A stretch of DNA of 54,168 bases, taken from contig NZ_MDGL01000026.1 in assembly GCF_002742265.1 (NCBI RefSeq), forward strand, positions 1-54,168. Direction: 5' to 3'. The notes beneath the pieces were generated by a model. The model made no database searches. It had not been told where the DNA came from and saw only the letters and a list, made by a program, of their open reading frames with translations. Numbering within the stretch: position 1 is the stretch's first letter; the number at the start of each line of letters is the position of its first letter. A program made the translations under genes and the position numbers. Shown here piece after piece: positions 16,936 through 26,783 of the stretch. This DNA is from Maribacter sp. 4G9. GTDB taxonomy: Bacteria; Bacteroidota; Bacteroidia; Flavobacteriales; Flavobacteriaceae.

Positions 16936-19900
16936 ATGCTTTCACATATTATTAATTTCAGTATAAAGAACAAGTTTATAGTCCTACTATTTACATGTTT
17001 TATCATAGGTTTCGGAATTTATTCCCTTCCAAAAATTCCCATAGGTGCCGTTCCTGATGTAACGAATAACCAAGTTCAGGTCATTACGACCTCAAGAAAT
17101 CTTTCCACCCAGGATATTGAACAGTTTATTACCTATCCTGTGGAGTTGGAAATGGCAAATTTACCCGGTGTAAAGGAAATAAGGTCCGTTTCCAAATTTG
17201 GGCTTTCAGTGGTTACCATAGTTTTTGAGGATGACCTGGGCACTTATTTGCCAAGACAGTTAATCGCTGAAAAAATAAAATCGGCCTCGGAAAAAATCCC
17301 CTCCAATTTTGGTTCTCCGGAAATGGGCCCAATTACTACGGGTTTGGGTGAAATATACCAGTACATTCTTGATGTAAAGCCCGAATACAAAGACCAATAT
17401 ACCGCAGAGGATCTAAGGACGATACAGGATTGGATAGTAAAAAGACAACTCTCTGGAATACCCGGTGTCGTTGAAGTAAATACTTGGGGAGGCTTTTTAA
17501 AACAGTATGAAGTGGCCATAAATACGGAGAAACTCAATGCCATGAACATTAGTTCCCAAGAGGTATTTAAGGCAGTGGAATCCAACAATAGCGTAGCCGG
17601 AGGCGGATATATCGAAAAGGTAAACCAAGCATTTTTCATTAGGGGCGAAGGTCTTGTCAGCTCCCTTAAGGATATAGAAAACATCGTCGTTAAAAATGAT
17701 GGCGAGGTTCCTGTTTATATCAAGGATGTTGCCACGGTCGGCTTTGGAAACGCTATCCGTTTTGGTGCCATTACCGGAAATGGGGAAGGCGAAAAAGTTT
17801 TGGGCCAGGTAATGATGCTAAAGGATGCCAATTCCAAAAAGGTCATTGAAGCGGTAAAGGAACGTGTTGACAATATTTCAAAATCCTTACCTGAAGGAGT
17901 ATATATCAATGCCTTTCTAGATCGAAGTGAACTCATTGCCAAAACTACCTTTACGGTTACGGAAAACCTGATACTGGGATGTTTGATCGTAATTTTCGTT
18001 GTGGTATTATTGCTCGGAAATTTCCGTTCCGGTCTTGTAGTGGCCTCCGTTATTCCCTTGTGCCTGCTTTTTGCCCTTTCGCTCATGTATATCTTTGGCG
18101 TAGATGCGAATTTGATGAGTTTGGGAGCCATTGATTTTGGAATCATTATTGACGGTGCCGTGATCATCGTGGAGTTTATCGCCTTCAATGTAACCAAGAA
18201 ACGGGCTGAACTAGAAGGGCTGACCAAAAGCGAACAACAGGAGCTTAGGGATGGAATAACCTATACCGGGGCCACTAAAATGATGAACTCTGCCATATTT
18301 GGGCAGCTCATCATCCTCATCGTCTTCATTCCCATCCTATCCTTGAGTGGTGTTGAAGGTAAGATGTTCAAGCCCATGGCATTGACCTTTAGCTTTGCCT
18401 TGATCGGTGCCATGCTTTTGTGCTTTACCTATGTACCGGTGGTATCTTCTCTCTTTTTAAAACCCTCCAAGACCACGGACAAAAACATTTCCGTTCGCTT
18501 GATGAATTGGCTGACCAAAAAGTACGACCCTATAATTGACTGGGCATTGCGCAGTAAAAAATTGGTCCTGGGTATTGCCGCAGCGCTCTTAGCGATTGCC
18601 GTTTCACTTTATATGTCCATGGGAGGTGAATTTGTGCCCACTTTGGACGAGGGGGATTTTGTGATACAACCAGTACTAAAAACAGGTACTTCCCTAAGCA
18701 ACACGGTCGAAATCACCACAGAGATAGAGCGTATTCTTTTGGACCAGTTTCCAGAAGTTGAACAAGTGGTTACAAGGATCGGTGCGGCAGAAGTTCCTAC
18801 AGACCCTATGTCCATGGAGGAAAGTGATGTTATTATCGTATTAAATCCAAAAAGTGAATGGACCTCGGCGGAATCCAAGGATGAATTGGCCGATAAATTC
18901 AAAGAAGCCTTGTCCATAATACCGGGTATGGAGGTTGAATTTACACAACCCATTGAAATGCGTTTCAATGAACTGATTACGGGGGTACGTGCCGATATTG
19001 CCATCAAGATTTTCGGAGAAAACTTGGACATTCTTGCCAAAAAAGGAAAGGAAATAGGAGACCTGATTCAAAATGTCCCTGGTGCGGCCGATATTTCCGT
19101 AGAAAAAATAGCCGGACTTCCAGAAATGAACGTAAAATACAATCGATCTAAGATTGCCCGGTACGGTCTCAACATCCAAGAATTGAACGATATGATTTCC
19201 ATGGGGTTTGCCGGTAAGACGGCAGGCAGTGTTTTTGAAGGCGAAAAGAGATTCGATTTGGTCGTTAGGCTAGACAGTAAAAAACGGCAGGATATCGATA
19301 ACCTAAAGAATCTATATGTGGACCTACCCACTGGAGGCAAAATACCTTTGAGCGAATTGGCGGAAATTACCTATCAAAAAGGTGCGGCCAAGATATCAAG
19401 GGACGATACAAAAAGGCGAATCGTTGTAGGAATCAACGTGCGAAACAGGGATTTGCAATCCGTTGTGGACGATGTACGGAAACTGATCGATGATAACGTA
19501 AAACTTCCCGTGGGCTATTCCATTACCTATGGAGGACAGTTTGAAAATCTGCAAAGTGCCAAAGCAAGGTTGATGATTGCGGTACCTATTGCCTTGATCT
19601 TAATTTTCATTCTTCTTTACTTTGCTTTCAAATCCGTAAAAGAAGCTCTTATGATCTATTCAGCCATTCCATTGGCGGCCGTTGGAGGCGTATTGTTATT
19701 GTGGGTCAGAGGTTTGCCTTTTAGTATTTCTGCCGGGGTGGGTTTTATTGCCCTTTTTGGTATTGCCGTACTGAATGGAATTGTATTGATCGAACATTTT
19801 AAGGAATTGAAAGCATCTGGCAAATTCAAAGATATAAACGATTTGATCAAAGAAGGGGCCAAGGATAGGCTTAGGGCGGTTCTTTTGACGGCTTCGGCCG

Positions 19901-21273
19901 CGGCCTTAGGCTTTCTTCCCATGGCCATTTCTACCAATGCAGGGGCCGAGGTACAGCGTCCCCTGGCTACCGTTGTCATTGGCGGACTCATCACCGCGAC
20001 CATTTTGACCCTTGTAGTGTTACCTGTTTTGTATTCCTACCTAAGCAGTCATATAGAGAGAAAAGGTATGGACCTTTCAAAACAGACCAATCTTATTATA
20101 GGTCTTTTGGTCCTTTTTGGGCCATTTCAGGTGAAAGCCCAGGAACCGCCCAAGAATTTGGAGACATTGATACCCATGGCGATTGAAAACAATGCGGGTC
20201 TAAAGGCACATCAATTGGGTATGGAAGCTTCGGATGCTTTTGTGAACAGTGCCTTTGATTTTGAAAAAACGGATGTGTACTACTCCTATGACGAAAATAA
20301 TTTGGCCCTTAATAATTTGCCTTTGAAAGTCTTTGGCATTGCCCAAGGTTTTAGTTTCCCTACGGTTTATTTTTCAAAACGAAGGGTGAACAAGGGGTTA
20401 TACAATGTTGCTAAAAGCACGTATGATATCCAAACCAAGAACTTGGAAAAACAGGTAGTGTCCGGATACTATGAATATCAGGTCGCGCGGGAAATGGCCA
20501 ATGTTCTTAACCTATTGGACAGTCTTTATGGCAACTTTTCCCAAATGGCCAACAGACGTTTTGAACTGGGTGAGACCAATTACCTAGAAAAGATTACGGC
20601 GACCTCAAAGCAACGGCAAATCCAACTAAAATATGCCGAGGCGGAACGAAATGTGGAAATCAGCTATCAGAATTTGATGAAAATTATCCAGTCCCAGGAC
20701 AGCATCGTTATTGCCGAAGCACCCCAATTAAAGGTTCCCATGAAGGATGTTGCCATTGCATCGATTCCAGAGATCTCCTTTTATCAAAATCAAATCGATT
20801 TAAAACAGGCCCAGAAGAATCTGGAAAACCAGCAATTGCTCCCTGATATTGGCGTGGAATATTTTCAAGGCACCAACGACGGACTCAGCGGAAACCTGCA
20901 TGGTTACCAATTAGGTCTTAAGATTCCCTTGTTTTTTGGGGGAAAGGCCTCAAGGATAAAATCGGCAAAAATTGCCGAACAAAGTGCCGAGGCCGCCTAT
21001 ACGGATTATGAGATACAGCTTCAAACAAAATTGACCACTTTAAAAAAGCAACTTCAGGTGCTTTCCAAATCCTTGGAATACTATGAAAATGAGGGTAACC
21101 TTTTATCCGATGAAATTTTAAAAATGGCCAACGGTAGTTTTCAAAATGGGGAAATCGACTTTTATCAATACATACAAAGCCTGGAAAGCGCCTACGACTT
21201 AAAACTAGAATATCTAAATAAACTCAAAGAATATAATTCCACGGTAATTGCCATCAATTACTTAACCTTATAA
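16936..21273 (+). CDS. czcA: CzcA-type heavy-metal RND transporter fused to a TolC-like outer-membrane domain
   Basis: 1445 residues. Residues 1-1040 are a complete HME-type RND pump that uses the proton gradient to export metal ions. The TM4 block DFGIIIDGAVIIVE matches the divalent-cation (Co/Zn/Cd-type) class and not the Cu/Ag CusA type. After TM12 there is a short basic linker, a signal-like hydrophobic stretch (about 1050-1068, ending FQVKAQ) and about 370 residues of TolC/CusC-like outer-membrane factor (LETLIPMAIENNAGLKAHQ...). Normal CzcA is about 1040 residues. Whether the chain is cut between the halves is unknown. Confidence 0.9.
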   Translation: MLSHIINFSIKNKFIVLLFTCFIIGFGIYSLPKIPIGAVPDVTNNQVQVITTSRNLSTQDIEQFITYPVELEMANLPGVKEIRSVSKFGLSVVTIVFEDDLGTYLPRQLIAEKIKSASEKIPSNFGSPEMGPITTGLGEIYQYILDVKPEYKDQYTAEDLRTIQDWIVKRQLSGIPGVVEVNTWGGFLKQYEVAINTEKLNAMNISSQEVFKAVESNNSVAGGGYIEKVNQAFFIRGEGLVSSLKDIENIVVKNDGEVPVYIKDVATVGFGNAIRFGAITGNGEGEKVLGQVMMLKDANSKKVIEAVKERVDNISKSLPEGVYINAFLDRSELIAKTTFTVTENLILGCLIVIFVVVLLLGNFRSGLVVASVIPLCLLFALSLMYIFGVDANLMSLGAIDFGIIIDGAVIIVEFIAFNVTKKRAELEGLTKSEQQELRDGITYTGATKMMNSAIFGQLIILIVFIPILSLSGVEGKMFKPMALTFSFALIGAMLLCFTYVPVVSSLFLKPSKTTDKNISVRLMNWLTKKYDPIIDWALRSKKLVLGIAAALLAIAVSLYMSMGGEFVPTLDEGDFVIQPVLKTGTSLSNTVEITTEIERILLDQFPEVEQVVTRIGAAEVPTDPMSMEESDVIIVLNPKSEWTSAESKDELADKFKEALSIIPGMEVEFTQPIEMRFNELITGVRADIAIKIFGENLDILAKKGKEIGDLIQNVPGAADISVEKIAGLPEMNVKYNRSKIARYGLNIQELNDMISMGFAGKTAGSVFEGEKRFDLVVRLDSKKRQDIDNLKNLYVDLPTGGKIPLSELAEITYQKGAAKISRDDTKRRIVVGINVRNRDLQSVVDDVRKLIDDNVKLPVGYSITYGGQFENLQSAKARLMIAVPIALILIFILLYFAFKSVKEALMIYSAIPLAAVGGVLLLWVRGLPFSISAGVGFIALFGIAVLNGIVLIEHFKELKASGKFKDINDLIKEGAKDRLRAVLLTASAAALGFLPMAISTNAGAEVQRPLATVVIGGLITATILTLVVLPVLYSYLSSHIERKGMDLSKQTNLIIGLLVLFGPFQVKAQEPPKNLETLIPMAIENNAGLKAHQLGMEASDAFVNSAFDFEKTDVYYSYDENNLALNNLPLKVFGIAQGFSFPTVYFSKRRVNKGLYNVAKSTYDIQTKNLEKQVVSGYYEYQVAREMANVLNLLDSLYGNFSQMANRRFELGETNYLEKITATSKQRQIQLKYAEAERNVEISYQNLMKIIQSQDSIVIAEAPQLKVPMKDVAIASIPEISFYQNQIDLKQAQKNLENQQLLPDIGVEYFQGTNDGLSGNLHGYQLGLKIPLFFGGKASRIKSAKIAEQSAEAAYTDYEIQLQTKLTTLKKQLQVLSKSLEYYENEGNLLSDEILKMANGSFQNGEIDFYQYIQSLESAYDLKLEYLNKLKEYNSTVIAINYLTL

Positions 21274-21283
21274 ACAGTACACC

Positions 21284-22420
21284 ATGAAATCATATATATA
21301 TTATTTTCTGATATTGGCGCTTCTAGCGGGCGTCACAGGATGTGGCGAAAAAAGCAGTACCAACGAAACTTCAGCAGCATCTGCAACATCCTCTTTTATA
21401 GAAGTAACGCAGGTACAATATGACCAACTGGGCATGAAAATGGGCGCTATAGAAGAAAAATCCTTTCCGATCAGGGTAAGTGTGAACGGCATGATAGACG
21501 TACCGCCAGAAAACAGGGCCGTTCTAACCGCGACCATGGGAGGGTATATTAGAACGACTCCCTTTTTGATCGGTGATAAAGTGAGCAAGGGACAAACGTT
21601 GGTGACCTTGGAGAATCCGGAATTCGTGAACCTGCAGCAACAGTATTTGGAGGTAAACGAGCAACTTACCTTTTTAAAGGCAGAGTATGAAAGACACAAA
21701 ATTATGTCCGATGAAAATATTACCTCCCAAAAGAATTTTTTGAAATCGGAGAGTGATTATAAATCCGCCGTAGCCCGGCATACAGGCTTGGAAAAGCAAT
21801 TGACCATGCTCAACATCTCACCGGAACAGGTGAAAAACGGCACTATTGTGTCATCGGTTTCCATTAAGGCACCTATTTCCGGTAGCATTACCAAAGTGAA
21901 TGTTTCCAGGGGCTCGTATGTTTCGCCGGCGTCCTCCATTATGGAAATCATCAATAACGATCATGTGCACTTGGAGTTATCGGTTTTTGAAAAGGATATC
22001 ATGAAAGTGAAAAAAGGTCAAAGAATTACCTTTAAGATACCGGAAGCCTCTGGCGATACTTTTAATGCGGAAGTACATTTGGTAGGCACTTCCATTGATG
22101 AAAATAGGACTATCAAAGTACATGGCCATTTGGAGGACGAGGACAAGGAAAATTTCTTAACTGGAATGTTCGTGGAAGCCCAAATCATTACCGATAATAT
22201 CCAGGCAAAGGCTTTGCCCAGCGAGGCTATCGTAACTATTGATGATACGGCCAATGTATTGGTTCTCGAAAAAAAGGAAGGGGATACATATTATTTTTCA
22301 CAAAAAGAAGTTACCATAAAAGAAGAGCATGACGGTTTTTCGATCCTACAGGAAACAGAAAGCTTTGCACCAAAATCACAATTTTTGACCAAAGGAACCT
22401 TTAACCTGATCGGAGTGTGA
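21284..22420 (+). CDS. czcB: CzcB-type RND periplasmic adaptor lipoprotein
   Basis: 378 residues. The lipobox in LALLAGVTGCGEK puts an acylated cysteine at about residue 20. A barrel-sandwich/lipoyl domain (GGYIRTTPFLIGDKVSKGQTL), a coiled-coil hairpin (NLQQQYLEVNEQLTFLKAE) and a beta-barrel part (KAPISGSITKVNVSRGSYV) follow in the order expected for membrane fusion proteins. It lies 11 nt after the CzcA-TolC fusion gene, and the two products together can form the whole tripartite pump. There is no long His-rich N-terminus. Confidence 0.9.
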   Translation: MKSYIYYFLILALLAGVTGCGEKSSTNETSAASATSSFIEVTQVQYDQLGMKMGAIEEKSFPIRVSVNGMIDVPPENRAVLTATMGGYIRTTPFLIGDKVSKGQTLVTLENPEFVNLQQQYLEVNEQLTFLKAEYERHKIMSDENITSQKNFLKSESDYKSAVARHTGLEKQLTMLNISPEQVKNGTIVSSVSIKAPISGSITKVNVSRGSYVSPASSIMEIINNDHVHLELSVFEKDIMKVKKGQRITFKIPEASGDTFNAEVHLVGTSIDENRTIKVHGHLEDEDKENFLTGMFVEAQIITDNIQAKALPSEAIVTIDDTANVLVLEKKEGDTYYFSQKEVTIKEEHDGFSILQETESFAPKSQFLTKGTFNLIGV

Positions 22421-22485
22421 TTTTTTAAGGTAGAAATTGAAAGCTTTTGGAATACTTATTGACAAAGGGATAAACAAAAAGAGTA

Positions 22486-22929
22486 ATGAATAGTAAGATA
22501 AACTTGTTAGCCATCGTTTTCCTTTTAGGTATGGCCTCCACATGTGCCCAAGAATGGCATAAAGATTTTAAGGAAGCACAGCAGATTGCAAAAGATGGGC
22601 ACAAGCCGATTATCTTGGTTTTTCAAGGTTCGGATTGGTGCGCTCCGTGTATTAAGTTGGACCGGGAAGTTTGGAGTACGGAGGAATTTAAATCCTATGC
22701 CAAGGACCATTATGTCATGTTACAGGTGGACTTTCCCAGAAAGAAGCAGAATGCCCTGCCTAAAGAACAAGCTGAGGCAAATGCCAAACTTGCCGAGAAA
22801 TACAACAAAAACGGCATCTTCCCTTTTGTGGTCGTTCTGGACGAGCAGGGAAAGGTGAAGGGTGAGACCAGTTACAAAAAAATGAATCCCAAGGAATACA
22901 TGCAGCTTTTGGATTCCTTTACCGAATAA
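22486..22929 (+). CDS. Periplasmic thioredoxin-like protein
   Basis: 147 residues with a signal peptide (ending TCAQ, about residue 22) and a thioredoxin fold. The active site is DWCAPCIKLD, followed by a cis-proline region (GIFPFVVVLDEQGKV). This class reduces or isomerises disulfides in the periplasm. It is 66 nt after czcB and 1 nt before apbE, so it heads a tight four-gene unit with apbE, DUF4266 and DUF3570. A role in keeping the cysteines of the DUF4266 lipoprotein reduced is an inference. Confidence 0.85.
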   Translation: MNSKINLLAIVFLLGMASTCAQEWHKDFKEAQQIAKDGHKPIILVFQGSDWCAPCIKLDREVWSTEEFKSYAKDHYVMLQVDFPRKKQNALPKEQAEANAKLAEKYNKNGIFPFVVVLDEQGKVKGETSYKKMNPKEYMQLLDSFTE

Positions 22930-22930
22930 T

Positions 22931-23911
22931 TTGAGGAAGTACATATTCATAGGGGTTTTGATGATGTCCACCGTGATTTTTTCACAGCGGAACTATCAAC
23001 GCACCCTTAAATTAATGGGAAGTAGGTTTGACCTTACGGTCGTTGCCAATGATTCCGCCACTGCCAATAGCTATATGGATCTGGCCGTCGATGAGATTAC
23101 CCGCATTGAAAAGCTGATATCCTCCTGGGATCCCAATTCCAGAACATCGGAAATAAACAAAAATGCCGGTATCAAACCTGTTAAGGTGGAATCTGAGCTG
23201 TATGAATTGATCAAAAGGGCCATTGGTATTTCCAAATTAACGGATGGTGCCTTTGATATCAGTTATGCCTCTATGGATCGTATCTGGAAATTCGATGGAA
23301 GTATGAAAACAATGCCTTCCGAGGAGGAAATAAAATCCTCCGTTGCCAAGGTGGGTTTTCAGAACATCGTTCTAGATCCGGTGGCGCAAACCGTTTTTCT
23401 AAAACTTCCCGGAATGAAAATAGGTTTTGGGGCCATCGGCAAGGGATATGCGGCGGATAAAGCAAAACAACTGTTGATGGATAGAGGCGTTCCCGCAGGC
23501 ATCATAAATGCCTCCGGAGATATGAATACCTGGGGAAAACAGCCTGATGGGGAATCTTGGAAAGTGGCCATTACCAATCCCATGAACAAAAACAAGGTCT
23601 TTGCTTTGTTGCCCATTACGGACGGTGCCGTGGTCACCTCTGGTGACTATGAACGTTATGTTACCTTTAATGGCAAACGGTATGCCCATATCATCGACCC
23701 CAGAACGGGGTACCCTTCTACGGGAATCATAAGCGTAACCGTTTTTGCGCCCAAAGCGGAATTGGCAGATGCCTTGGCCACCTCCGTTTTTGTGATGGGA
23801 AAGGAGATTGGATTGGATAGGATAAACCAACTGCCCAAAGTGGAATGTATCATCATCGATGAAAAAGGAAACATTTCAAAATCCGATAATATTGAAATAG
23901 ACAAACTATGA
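22931..23911 (+). CDS. apbE: FAD:protein FMN transferase
   Basis: 326 residues; TTG start 1 nt after the thioredoxin gene. A signal peptide (MMSTVIFSQ) precedes the ApbE fold: LMGSRFDLTV, FDISYASMDRIWKFDG, the FAD-binding GFGAIGKGYAADKA and INASGDMNTWGKQPDGE, and YAHIIDPRTGYPS. ApbE moves FMN from FAD onto a Ser/Thr of an exported protein. The usual partners (NqrC, RnfG, FMN_bind) are absent from the window, so the acceptor may be in the adjoining genes. The 3' end overlaps the DUF4266 start by 4 nt. Confidence 0.93.
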   Translation: MRKYIFIGVLMMSTVIFSQRNYQRTLKLMGSRFDLTVVANDSATANSYMDLAVDEITRIEKLISSWDPNSRTSEINKNAGIKPVKVESELYELIKRAIGISKLTDGAFDISYASMDRIWKFDGSMKTMPSEEEIKSSVAKVGFQNIVLDPVAQTVFLKLPGMKIGFGAIGKGYAADKAKQLLMDRGVPAGIINASGDMNTWGKQPDGESWKVAITNPMNKNKVFALLPITDGAVVTSGDYERYVTFNGKRYAHIIDPRTGYPSTGIISVTVFAPKAELADALATSVFVMGKEIGLDRINQLPKVECIIIDEKGNISKSDNIEIDKL

Positions 23912-24120
23912 TAAAAAAATTGCTAGTATTGGCCATCATGGCCATTTCCTTTGGTAGTTGTACGGTGCTCAAGGAATACGACAAGGTCAACATCAACGAC
24001 CCAGATATGATCTTGGCCGAAAAACCCTGTGACCGAAACGTCACGACCATGCATTCCTACAGGGAGGCCGCGGCAGGCGCCAACGGCGGAAAAACCGGCG
24101 GAGGCTGTGGCTGCAACTAA
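23908..24120 (+). CDS. DUF4266 lipoprotein with Cys-rich tail
   Basis: 70 residues. A lipoprotein signal (IMAISFGSCTVLKEYDK) gives a mature peptide of about 53 residues. It has one internal cysteine (EKPCDRN), a conserved HSYREAAAG segment, and ends GGKTGGGCGCN. The family (DUF4266) has no known function; the length and Gly/Cys-rich end are typical of it. The ATGA overlap with apbE implies translational coupling. A surface metal- or cofactor-binding peptide is a reasonable guess. Confidence 0.82.
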   Translation: MIKKLLVLAIMAISFGSCTVLKEYDKVNINDPDMILAEKPCDRNVTTMHSYREAAAGANGGKTGGGCGCN

Positions 24121-24138
24121 CCTATTGAAAACAAGCAC

Positions 24139-25455
24139 TTGTCCATGACATTTTACAGAAACTATTTTGCCCTATTCTTGGGATTACTTGGCAGCATCGC
24201 ATTTGCCCAAGACAACCAAAACGATACCCAATATAAAAAAAGAGTATTGGAAACCACGGAGGTAGACTTCCTTACCAGCTACTACTCACAGGATGGCGAC
24301 AACGCCGCCGTAAGTGGGGGTATTGGTACCGAACAACTTACGGATGCCACGGGAACTTTTGTGGTATCCATTCCTTTAAACGATGATGATGTACTCACCA
24401 TAGATGCGGGGGTTTCTGCGTATACCTCGGCATCGTCTAGTAACATAGACCCTTTTGACGGAGGCCAGCGTGCTGATCCCTTTGTGGCAAGTTCCGGTGC
24501 CTCAAGCGGCGATGTATGGGTCAACCTTACGGGTTCCTATACGCATAGTTCGGATGACCGAAATAACATCGTTTCAGGTATGCTGTCCGTATCCTCGGAA
24601 TATGATTATTTCTCCTTGGGATTCGGCGGAAGCTATTCCAGGCTTTTTAACGAAAAGAACACGGAAGTAAGCTTAAAGGCGAATGTATACCTGGATTCCT
24701 GGAATACCATTTATCCCTTTGAATTAAGGGCTTTTGGAGCCAATGGCATTGGTTTCTTTAGACCTACGGAGATTACGGGAAATGTCAATTACAATCCCAA
24801 TTTCACCGAGTTCGATAAAACCAACAGGAATTCCTATTCCTTGGGGATGGGTTTCTCACAGATACTGCACAGGAACCTTCAAGGCTCTTTGGACTTGGAT
24901 GTGGTTCAACAGCAGGGCCTATTGTCCACCCCGTTCCAGCGGGTCTACTTTAGTGATGTGGCCAATTCCTTTATAGAAGATTTTCAGTTGGCCGATGATG
25001 TGGAAAGACTTCCCGATACCCGTACCAAAATTGCCATGGGCGGAAGATTGAACTGGTTCGTAAACGAATTGATAACCGTTCGTACCTTTTACCGATACTA
25101 TTTTGACGATTGGGGCATCAATTCCCATACGGCCAGCGTAGAAGTCCCCGTAAAGATTTCGGATAAATTCACCCTCTACCCGTCCTATCGTTTTTACAAT
25201 CAAACGGCAGCGGACTACTTTGGCCCCTATGAAACCCATCTATCGACACAGGAATTTTATACTTCGGACTATGACCTGTCCGAATATAATGCAAACCAAT
25301 TGGGCTTTGGGGCTTCCTACACCGATATTTTTACGCAACTGCACATTTGGGAATTCGGCCTAAAGGGTATAGACCTGAAATTTTACAAATACGATCGGGA
25401 TACCACCTTTACCTCCTACATCATAACTGCAGGATTCAAGTTTGTGATGGATTAA
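24139..25455 (+). CDS. DUF3570 outer-membrane beta-barrel protein
   Basis: 438 residues with a signal peptide (GSIAFAQ, about 24). The rest has alternating aromatic/polar beta strands ending in TSYIITAGFKFVMD, as expected for an outer-membrane barrel. It matches the DUF3570 pattern: early VDFLTSYYSQDGD, then an SSGASS loop at 118-123 and SSEYDYFSLGFGGSY. Function is unknown. It lies 18 nt after the DUF4266 gene and closes the operon. The SGAS tetrapeptide resembles the SGAT-type site that ApbE flavinylates in NqrC/RnfG. Confidence 0.82.
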   Translation: MSMTFYRNYFALFLGLLGSIAFAQDNQNDTQYKKRVLETTEVDFLTSYYSQDGDNAAVSGGIGTEQLTDATGTFVVSIPLNDDDVLTIDAGVSAYTSASSSNIDPFDGGQRADPFVASSGASSGDVWVNLTGSYTHSSDDRNNIVSGMLSVSSEYDYFSLGFGGSYSRLFNEKNTEVSLKANVYLDSWNTIYPFELRAFGANGIGFFRPTEITGNVNYNPNFTEFDKTNRNSYSLGMGFSQILHRNLQGSLDLDVVQQQGLLSTPFQRVYFSDVANSFIEDFQLADDVERLPDTRTKIAMGGRLNWFVNELITVRTFYRYYFDDWGINSHTASVEVPVKISDKFTLYPSYRFYNQTAADYFGPYETHLSTQEFYTSDYDLSEYNANQLGFGASYTDIFTQLHIWEFGLKGIDLKFYKYDRDTTFTSYIITAGFKFVMD

Positions 25456-25474
25456 TCCTAAACCATATTAGGGG

Positions 25475-26782
25475 TTAGATCGACAGATTTCCGGCCAGTT
25501 GTTTAAGGATGATTTCGGAGAGTTTTGCCTGAAATTTGGCGTTGCTGAAGCGCACCTTGGCATTGATATAGTTCAACTGGGCCGTTCTGAACTCAATGGG
25601 AGGAATGATTCCAATCCTGTATTTCTCGACCGTGATATCCATATTTTCCTTGGCAATGGCCTCATTATTGCCTTCGAGTTCTATCAAACTTACATTGGTT
25701 AGGTACGTTTGGTAGGTAGTTCCCAAGGTGGCCAATAAATCCTGTTCCTGTTGCGCGATAGCAACTTCGGCATTCTCTATCTGCAACTTCCCTATCTTCT
25801 CGTCCCTATTTTGGTTGAACCCGTCAAATAAATTTAGCGTGGCACCAAAACCATAGCTAAAACCTTTGGAGTTTGAGGATGTAATGAATCCCAAACTTGA
25901 TTCGGACTCACTAATGATATATCCCGTGGTAGCGGTTATGGTTGGTAGCCTTGCCGCCTTAATCTGTTTTAATTCCAGCTCGGAAATTCGTTTGCTAATT
26001 TGCGAGACCAATAATTGCGGGGTTTCGCTCAGGACCATGGTTTGAAGTTCATCCAAAAGCAAGGATTCGTCCACAAAAATTTCCGGGGCCACCTCAAAAT
26101 CGGTTTCCAGGTCACGCGCCAGTTGTTGGTTTAGCCGAATCTTGGTATTGACATACAATTCCTTTTGGCGCTGCATCAAGGTTTCGTCCGTATTCAAATC
26201 CACTTGGGCATTCAATACTTCCAATTTGGAGGCTTTGCCTATGGTAAACCGATTCTGGGCCAGTTCCACCCTTTGTTTTGAAATAAGTATCGTACTGTCC
26301 AAAGCGGTAAGTTGCTGCTGCTGCTGTACCAGGTCGTAATAGGTAATCATCACGGCGCCTACCGTAGACAGTATGACCTGTTTCAGTTCTGCATCCCCCA
26401 ACTTTCTGTTTTCCTTCAACTGCTCATAATTCGCGAACATCCTAAGTCCGTCAAAAAGGGTCCAATCCAAGGCTACACCATAGTTCAGGCTGTTGTTTAC
26501 GGCGTTATCCAATTCCTGTACGGTACCGTCCAAACGTACTTGGGACAGGTTTGTGGTTCTATTATTGTCCGTAACACTGGCCTGCACGGAAGGTAGCATG
26601 CCCGCATATCTAGGACTCACCCCATATTCATCAATTTTCAAGTCGTTTGCGGCGGTGATGATCTGGAAATTGTTTTCCAAGGCCAACTTTACTGTTTCAT
26701 CAATGGTCAACACCTCTTGTGCGGTAATCAAAAAAACGTTCAAAAAAATAACTAATGAACTTAAAAGTATTCGGTTTGGCAT
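25475..26782 (-). CDS. TolC family outer-membrane efflux protein
   Basis: 435 residues with a signal peptide (IFLNVFLITAQ) and two halves each with a long coiled coil, as in TolC/OprM. LTIDETVKLALENNFQI is the usual opening, and YGFGATLNLFDGFNQNRDEKIG is the usual beta-barrel repeat. It is the last gene of the MFP-RND-OMF operon on this strand, 1 nt after the RND gene, and converges on the DUF3570 gene. It should be the outer channel of the neighbouring pump. Confidence 0.92.
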   Translation of the reverse strand: MPNRILLSSLVIFLNVFLITAQEVLTIDETVKLALENNFQIITAANDLKIDEYGVSPRYAGMLPSVQASVTDNNRTTNLSQVRLDGTVQELDNAVNNSLNYGVALDWTLFDGLRMFANYEQLKENRKLGDAELKQVILSTVGAVMITYYDLVQQQQQLTALDSTILISKQRVELAQNRFTIGKASKLEVLNAQVDLNTDETLMQRQKELYVNTKIRLNQQLARDLETDFEVAPEIFVDESLLLDELQTMVLSETPQLLVSQISKRISELELKQIKAARLPTITATTGYIISESESSLGFITSSNSKGFSYGFGATLNLFDGFNQNRDEKIGKLQIENAEVAIAQQEQDLLATLGTTYQTYLTNVSLIELEGNNEAIAKENMDITVEKYRIGIIPPIEFRTAQLNYINAKVRFSNAKFQAKLSEIILKQLAGNLSI

Positions 26783-26783
26783 T

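Noticed and set aside
16936..21273. CusA-type copper/silver pump
   Set aside because: The TM4 block DFGIIIDGAVIIVE is of the divalent-cation class; the Cu/Ag pattern is different.
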